Part shown: positions 57,353 through 64,000 of the stretch, piece after piece | How positions within the stretch are numbered: position 1 is the stretch's first letter | How the letters are laid out: each line of letters begins with the position of its first letter | Assembly: GCA_018857735.1 (NCBI GenBank) | Contig: JABMCL010001079.1 | Coordinates: 183,501-247,500, forward strand | DNA from: Alviniconcha marisindica | Lineage: Eukaryota > Mollusca > Gastropoda > Provannidae | Reading direction: 5' to 3' | Length of the DNA: 64,000 nucleotides | Made by a program: the position numbers and the translations under genes | Notes under the pieces: model-generated | What the model was told of the DNA's origin: nothing | What the model saw: the letters and a program-made list of their open reading frames with translations, nothing else | The model's database searches: none

Positions 57353-57356
<4 letters not shown>

Positions 57357-57540
57357 GCCCGAAAGTAGTACTTTTCGGTAAGTTTATGTTTGATCAAATT
57401 TAAACCTTTCACTGTGGTGACTACAGATTGCTATTGTTGATGCTCTGTGTTCAGTGTAGGCTAGTTTGACGTTCTTTCTGATTTCGTGGTGACTGAAAAC
57501 ATTAACGCTGGCTGTTTTGTTGTTGTTGGGGGTGGGTGGT

Positions 57541-57571
<31 letters not shown>

Positions 57572-58081
57572 ATAGTTTCAGTGAGATCGTGCACATGGCT
57601 GTAAATTATTTTTAGGGGCCTATCTATATATGCCATATACCTTTTGGTGACCTTTTCCCAAGGTCACAGCCGACCTCGGGAATGTAAAACATTTGAACTG
57701 TTATCTTCGCACGCACACACACACAAATACTGCCGATACAGTCATTACTACTACAACATTGTTATCAGTTGCGTTCTCTCGCTAGCTGTTAGAGAGAAAA
57801 AAGGGAGAACCAAAATAGCACACAACTGATCACGCGTCCACATTGCTGCTCCACTGGCAGACTGATTTGTATTGGCCTTTAGGGCTCGTCGGGAAAATGT
57901 CAGACACGGACAATCAGCCACTCGTGACAACCCTGCAGCTTTGACAGCTAGTCTTGTATGCTTGGCCAATCCTGCCAACATTTAACAGTAAAACAGAAAA
58001 CAGTCTCGCCGTGACTACAGCAGTTCTCTCCCGTCTGCCTGTCCACAGTACTAACTAAAAAGAAGAAAAAAAGAAGAAGAA

Positions 58082-58300
58082 GTTCAAAACAATGCTGCTC
58101 GCCTTGTCCTTAGAGTTTCCAAAACTGACCGTATCTCTCTTCATCTTGCTTCTCTCCGCTGGCTGCCCATTGATTCACGAATACAGTACAAACTCGCTTC
58201 TCTGTGCTACATCTGCCTCACCTTGACCGCTCCTGTCTACTTGACTGAACTCCTGACAGTTTACAAACCAACCCGCCAGCTACCCTCTTCTTGTCACACT
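58082..58300 (+). mobile_element. Reverse-transcriptase C-terminal fragment of a LINE
   Basis: The frame from 58082 reads VQNNAARLVLRVSKTD, SLHLASLRWLPIDSRIQYKL, then APVYLTELLTVY and P-R-Q-L-P-S-S without a stop. It matches the thumb or post-RT pattern QN.AARL......I...L..LHWLP...RI.FK..L......AP.YL..LL..Y.P of CR1/L2-like retrotransposons. It is bounded by an AAG-rich tract on the left and a GT/GC microsatellite on the right, so only about 220 bp survive. Confidence 0.8.
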
Positions 58301-58628
58301 GTGTGTGTGTGTGTGGTGCGTGCGTGCGTGTGTGCGTGCGTGCGTGCGAGCTGCTCGCGGAAGTTTCACTTGATTGTGTTTTGTTCTTTGCTTTGTAACG
58401 GTCTATGTGGAGAAATTTGGAGAAATAGCACATACAAGAGGACATTATTATTATGTAACCGTCATGGCTGAGTTGGCGTTAAAAAGCAAGTTCCTTCCTG
58501 CGCGTTTTCGGCATTCTACTCAAAATGGGAAGCTTGCCAACGCCCAACACCTTGAACAGCAACGCAACAGTTTTCAGTTTCACGTATAGGCGCTTTTCAG
58601 TCTTTTCTTCTTCTTCTTCTTCTTTTCT

Positions 58629-58659
<31 letters not shown>

Positions 58660-58989
58660 ACCCCCCCACCCACCCCCCCCACACACCCCTCCACCCCCTT
58701 CCTTCCTTAATGTTGAAATATTTGTCAGGCTTTTGGTGTTATTTTTGTTCAATATTCATTCGTTAAATCAGGAAAGCTTTCAGACATAGTGAATGTCATA
58801 ATGACGTATCTATAGGCCTTGCCTACTTCCGTCGGAGTATTTGGACATCGGAGATTTCAGCGTGGCCGTGGGCAGACAGCGTGTGGTGCAACGCGGCCTA
58901 GCTACCATGCTAGAGACAGCTCGGACACAACGTGTAGGACAGTGGCCTGTATTTCAATGTCTGTTTGCCATTGCACCAGAATGCACGCG

Positions 58990-59101
<112 letters not shown>

Positions 59102-59485
59102 CACTGGTTGACTTGTCAAAGTGTGGAAATCACGATTTTTTCTTTCTTTTCGTATAGTAGCACCACGTGCTCAATTTCTGTATTTTATAGGCCTACAGAC
59201 CGCATCAAGCTTATATATCAATCGTTTGCAGTAAACTCAAAAATAGCCTATGCTTACAAAGGACGAATGCGGTATTTAGAGGATCAAAGCGCACGATTTA
59301 TTGATCCAACCAGGCAGGGGACATGCTTAAATATAGAGGCCTATATATATACAGAACTTGCAATTCCGTGTCATGAGAAAAGTTCCTGTTTGACCCGAGA
59401 AGGAGATGTTATGACTGAAAAATCAATTTGTGTGTCAACTGAATCCTAAAAGAAAAAAGTTTGACAAGCTAAGGGGGGAGCGGGG

Positions 59486-59519
<34 letters not shown>

Positions 59520-59943
59520 AATTTCATTTTACAAAAGTGAAAAGAAGAGAGCGAAAGTAGGGGTGTGGCTTACTCCTGATATTTAGCCACAATGACGGTG
59601 ACGGAGACAGAACTTAATGCAAATAAACGTGTATATATATAGATATAGATATAACTGCCATTGTCAAAGGAATTTATGGACGGAAGCCTAAAAATGCATT
59701 TAACAAAATTACAGGATGCATTGCAGTCAGGAACCTACGGGGAAGGAGCCTTTCTGCGAGTTCCAAAAACCTGACTGAGTGATCCATTATCTCTCTTGAA
59801 TGATTTGTTGTCTAGAGAAAATAAAAACAACAGTAACACCACGTTGTGTTAAACATTTTCGGTTCTCTTGAAACCTTTCTCAATGAACTGAGACTGAAAA
59901 ATACTGAGCGTCATAAATACATACCGTGCGTAAACCCTTGATT

Positions 59944-60287
59944 GGTGAGCCGGCTTGGCCTAGCGGTAAGGCGTTAGGCTGGTAAGCGGAAGGACCTCGG
60001 TTCGATACCGCTTCGGCTCTCCTTTCTCTTCAAAAAGGTTGTGGTTGGACACTGTCTTGTGACTTTGTCCATCACTTCCTAATGAAACATTACAAGTGGC
60101 TCTCATCGCTGCCCATCTTAATGCAGGAATCATGCTGGTGGTGACAGGTAGCGATAGGTATAATAATCTCCCTCTCCCCCCACCCCATTAACATCCACTA
60201 CCCCCCCCCCCCCCCATCCCCTTCTCCCCGTCCCTAATAAGCCTCATGGTTGCTGTGGACGTTAAGCACCATGTTTACCTTACCTTT
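59944..60287 (+). mobile_element. tRNA-derived SINE (family S), copy 3
   Basis: A complete copy with A box TTGGCCTAGCGGTAAGG, B box GGTTCGATACC, body, a poly-C variable part, and 3' end GGTTGCTGTGGACGTTAAGC ACCATG with a (TTACC)n tail. The 10-bp target-site duplication ACCCTTGATT occurs at 59934-59943 and 60288-60297. Confidence 0.93.
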
Positions 60288-60848
60288 ACCCTTGATTATA
60301 TTTAATTACGCCTGATGATTTGTTGGCGCTACGAGCAATGCTTTAAGAGGGCCGAAAGATTCGTATTGGGGAGGGACGAGGGAGACAAAGAGAGGCGGGA
60401 ACAGTAGAAGGCGTTCAACAGAACTACAATAAACACTGCAGCGGATAGAGGAGCAGTATGCAGTACAGCGGCATGTACCCCGGACAGTTAAAATCCCGAA
60501 TTTGACGATCGCGAGAGTGACTTTGAACTGTCTGATAAAACTCGCAATCGAAAGAATGGGGAGCCGTGCGAAAGAGAAGGTGGACGACACGGGCTTCCGT
60601 TCCTAACAGTCCGTACGGTCTCTGTGGACCGAAAGCAAGACTGAAGGAGACGTGGTGTATCCCATAATTATGCGCGTGCTGACTGGTTTACTGTGCAGTG
60701 GTCTGTCACTCAAATCCCGGCCACACGTTAAGTATGATTCAAGAATCAAGAATATTTATTCGTCCTCTACTAACACAGGAAACTTGAATTACTGTCACGA
60801 GCAAAAATAAAGAAAAAATAAAGAATAAATAGAGTAAGCCTACTGCAT

Positions 60849-61152
<304 letters not shown>

Positions 61153-61495
61153 TTGCCAAAATGTGCAAGTCAATTTAGACACGGTTTAAAACTACAACTA
61201 TTAAGACACACACGCACCAATAAATCTACCTCTTCCTCTCACTTACACACCCACATAACACATAATAATCAAGTAGCCTACAGAATCAATTCTGCTCGGC
61301 GGCCAGTCAAGTCTCCCTTTGTCTCGGGGGACATGCCTCATTCGGTCTGCTTTGGTTGAAAACACTGCATATATATATATATATATATATACGCCACAGC
61401 GCGATCAGCACGCCGAAGAGTCCTTTGTTTCAATAGCATTACTTACCAGTGCCACCGCCTGTAAGTGATTGATAGCCAAATGGGCGTGTTCAGTA

Positions 61496-61702
61496 GATGA
61501 TGATGACGTGGAGCTTAATGTCCTCGGATGTGCGCGTGTGTGTGTCCATCTCCACACTGCCCATGCTGCTCTCCACTTCAGTTCAAGACGGTATCTATAA
61601 TGCGCTCGGAAAAGTCCATGTGCGCCCCACCCCGTCTGTCCGACGTTTCTCCATTGTTGCCTTTGAAACAGTTCCATTTTATAGTCGTATGTTGTTCTGT
61701 TA

Positions 61703-61751
<49 letters not shown>

Positions 61752-61788
61752 TGTGCGTGTGTGTGTGCGTGCGTGCGTGCGTGCGTGC

Positions 61789-61858
<70 letters not shown>

Positions 61859-62158
61859 ATCTTCTGCATAATTATGCTTGAACATTTGTCGATATATACA
61901 TTTAAATTTTATTTTTGTTATTATAAAATTTTCCATCTCGATGTACATTATGTGTGCATGCTTGTTCAGCGCTTTGAGCCGCAGGGTAGGCGTTTACAAA
62001 TTTCCATTAATATTATTATGTCGGGTTGACACATCACGGACAAACGGTGACCAGTGCGTGTGCATGGTTCAATATTGCTTTACGTCCACAGAAACCATAG
62101 GGCTCATTAGGACGGTGAGCCCAGGACAGCCACCTCGACTTTCACACGGCTCCTGAAC
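61496..62158 (-). mobile_element. Family B element split by a 490-bp insertion
   Basis: On minus, 62158-62018 and 61531-61496 together form one family B element (compare 63541-63715). They are separated by 61532-62017. ATGT occurs at both junctions (61528-61531 and 62018-62021), consistent with a 4-bp target duplication. The insert contains a 150-bp GT tract (61706-61858) and ends with a GCGCTTTGAGC...ACAAATTTCC(ATT)n tail. Confidence 0.65.
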
Positions 62159-62596
62159 TCTGGTGTTCAATAGCGAGTTACTCTGCTTAATATAGCGAGT
62201 GAATCGACAGGTTAACGGAGCCATTTTAGCGTGCTAGTAAACCTGTTCAACCAGAACCAGCTTACCTACTGTAAACATGTTCAATAGAGCCAGTTTACTG
62301 TGTACTTAACTTATTTCGAGTAGACATGCTCATTCGAACAAATTTACTGTGCCAAATTTATGGTACAATTCATAGCGAGCACGCGTGTCTAACAGAATCA
62401 GCTTGGTATTGTGCCTAGTTTAGCCTATAGCAAATAGACATGTTCAATAGAACCAGCCTAATTACTGTGCTCAGTTTACAGCGAACAGACATGTTCAATA
62501 GAACCAGGCTTATTACTGTGCTCAACTCAATTTACAGCGAACAGACATGTTCAATGAAACCAGCTTCCTTAACTGTGATAACTTTAAAGCCAGCAG

Positions 62597-62774
62597 GGAT
62601 AGTTCAGGAGCTGTGTGAGAGTCGAGGTGGCCGTCCTGGGCTGTCCGTCCTAACGAGCCTTCTGGTTTCCGTGGACGTAAAGCTACATTGAACCATGCTT
62701 GGGCATTGGTCTCAGCTTGTCCCTAATATGTCAACTGACATCTGAGGACATTAAGCAACACTACCTACCAACCT
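62597..62774 (+). mobile_element. Family B element with 10-bp target-site duplication
   Basis: A 178-bp element from GGATAGTTCAGGAGCTGTGT to an ACTACCTACCAACCT tail. AAGCCAGCAG flanks it on both sides (62587-62596 and 62775-62784). Its middle (GTCCTAACGAGCC, GTTTCCGTGGACGTAAAGC) shares the conserved 3' block of the tRNA-SINE family S, but no tRNA head is present. Confidence 0.8.
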
Positions 62775-62795
62775 AAGCCAGCAGACATGTTCAGT

Positions 62796-62852
62796 GGCGA
62801 TGATGATATGGGGCTTAATGTCCTCAGATGTCGGGCTGATATATTAGGGACA
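62796..62852 (-). mobile_element. Truncated family B element (3' half)
   Basis: On minus it reads TTGTCCCTAATATATCAGCC to ATTAAGCCCCATATCATCATCG. ATGTTCAGTGG and ATGTTCAATGG border it, a possible 11-bp duplication with one mismatch. Confidence 0.6.
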
Positions 62853-63174
62853 AATGTTCAATGGAGACAGTTTACTGCTCTTAATATACAGAAAGCAGAC
62901 ATGTTCGGTAGTGCCATTTTACCGCATGCGAAATTTACAGCGAGTACTAGACACGATCAATAAAATATGTGCTACATTACAGTACAGCCAGTTTACTGTG
63001 TGCTTAATTTATACTGAGTATATGACAGATATGCTAAATAGAACTAACGCGGAAATTGATGCCCACATTTTAAAACATGAAATTTGTTAAATAATACATG
63101 CACACACCTATATCAATGAAACGCGTTCCAAATTTTGGTTCCATGCTTTTTTTTCTTTTTCTTTCTCTCACACA

Positions 63175-63209
63175 CACAATATATATATATATATAATATT
63201 ATATATATT

Positions 63210-63250
<41 letters not shown>
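63175..63250 (+). repeat. (TA)n tract
   Basis: An interrupted alternating TA run of about 75 bp. Confidence 0.9.
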
Positions 63251-63257
<7 letters not shown>

Positions 63258-63540
63258 AAAAAAAGAAAAAAGAAACAAAATTACTTATATTATACTGTGT
63301 AACGTCAAAGTTGAAGGCTCTGACACTTTTACTGCATGCTGGGTTATTTGCTGTTTCCACAGCCCATCAAACTCTGACATGGACTACAGGATCTTTCACG
63401 TGCGCATGTATCTTTTTGCATGTTATACACCAGGGAACCTCGCTTTATTGCATCATCCGAAAGACTTCTGCAAAGTCTGCACGGAATTTGATTCCGAGAG
63501 AACTCGGGGGGGGCGGGGGGGGGGGGGGGGGTCGGAGTTC

Positions 63541-63715
63541 AGAAGCTGTGTGAAAGTCGAGGTAGCCGTCCTGGGCTCCCCGTCGTAATGAGCCTTATGG
63601 TTTCTGTGGACGTAAAGCAACATTAAACCATGCTTCTAATTATACGCATTGGTCACAGTTTGTCCCTAATATGTCAACCCGACATCCGAGGACATTAAGC
63701 TCCACATCATCATCA
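63541..63715 (+). mobile_element. Family B element, full-length-like copy
   Basis: GTTCAGAAGCTGTGTGAAAG, TCGAGGTAGCCGTCC, the GGTTTCTGTGGACGTAAAGC block, then TTTGTCCCTAATATGTCAAC, CCGACATCCGAGGACATTAAG and a CATCATCATC end. It follows a 27-base G-rich run and lies just before the hairpin at 63734. Confidence 0.75.
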
Positions 63716-63733
63716 GTGCTCTCGCTTTGCGCT

Positions 63734-63876
63734 AGCGGATCTTTCAGTTCAGAATTAAGACCAGAGCCATGACATTGTGATCTGTTACGTGCTAGCCTGC
63801 CAGCATGTCACCGCTGTGGTCCTCATAGATCACAATGTCATGGCTCTGGTCTTAATTCTGAACTGAAAAATCCGCT
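63734..63876. repeat. Near-perfect inverted repeat, 50-bp arms, 43-bp loop
   Basis: Left arm 63734-63783 begins AGCGGATCTTTCAGTTCAGA and ends CATTGTGATCT. Right arm 63827-63876 is its reverse complement with one mismatch. Part of the loop (CACCGCTGTGGTCCTCAT) is also inversely similar to sequence after the right arm (ATGAGGTCCACAGCTG), so the inverted structure was once longer. Confidence 0.95.
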
Positions 63877-64000
63877 ATGAGGTCCACAGCTGCAAGAACT
63901 GCGGTGACTGGCTGCAGGTCAATCCTGACACCACCACTGCCATCGTGCGCTGAGCTGTAATTCCTTTACCCAGCGAAACGTCCGAATGAAGTTTTAATTA

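Larger units (their letters stand above)
62160..63070 (+). repeat. Degenerate GACATGTTCAATAGAACCAG repeat array of about 51-65 bp units
   Basis: Many diverged units share ACATGTTCAATAGAACCAG, TTACTGTGCTCAATTTACAG and CGAACA. Two short elements have inserted into it (62597-62774 and about 62796-62852). It is non-coding. Confidence 0.7.

Overview
This window is animal nuclear DNA. Its genes are split by long introns with GT..AG sites, and the spaces between exons are filled with long (GT/CA)n, (TA)n and poly-G tracts, tRNA-derived SINEs and LINE remnants. The repeat texture (SINEs with TTAC-type tails, ATT-rich short repeats, dense microsatellites) and the level of protein similarity suggest a lophotrochozoan, probably a mollusc. 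That taxonomic call is inference.

Three conserved protein-coding genes can be read exon by exon. (1) The last two coding exons of a PTEN orthologue lie on + (2305-2493 and 3180-3593). The earlier exons lie upstream of the window, so 1-2304 is PTEN intron. (2) A complete DESI1 (PPPDE-family) orthologue lies on - in five coding exons (25820 down to 21462), giving 180 residues with His38 and Cys109 as the catalytic pair. (3) A MARCHF1/8-type RING-CH membrane ubiquitin ligase lies on +. Its probable first coding exon ends at 27069, its RING-CH exon is 41961-42245 and its two-TM exon is 44138-44536. A further open, phase-0 cassette exon is likely at 43809-44075. DESI1 and the MARCH gene are head to head, and about 1.15 kb separates their start codons, with ETS- and CRE-like motifs between them.

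Layout: 1-2304 PTEN intron with a broken THAP-domain gene inside imperfect inverted repeats and a 44-bp minisatellite; 2305-3593 PTEN C2 domain and tail; 3594-about 7050 probable PTEN 3'UTR containing degenerate repeats of about 280 bp; 7050-21461 intergenic DNA with dispersed repeats; 21462-25820 DESI1 with SAP-like and LINE fragments in introns; 25821-26973 shared promoter and 5' leader; 26974-44536 MARCH gene with a 15-kb first intron; 44537-about 53180 downstream flank or long 3'UTR with a 47-bp minisatellite and very long dinucleotide tracts; 53180-64000 gene-free, repeat-dense DNA with three full tRNA-SINEs carrying clear target-site duplications, a 39-bp minisatellite, an RT fragment, nested small elements and a nearly perfect 50-bp-arm hairpin.

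The three genes are ordinary cell-signalling and protein-turnover genes, and nothing in the sequence shows that they form one pathway. No rRNA gene, true tRNA gene, CRISPR array or operon was seen. The most interesting items are the extended PTEN tail, the candidate MARCH cassette exon, the uORF whose stop overlaps a MARCH start codon, the THAP relic in inverted repeats, and the mobile-element insertions whose boundaries can be read to the base.
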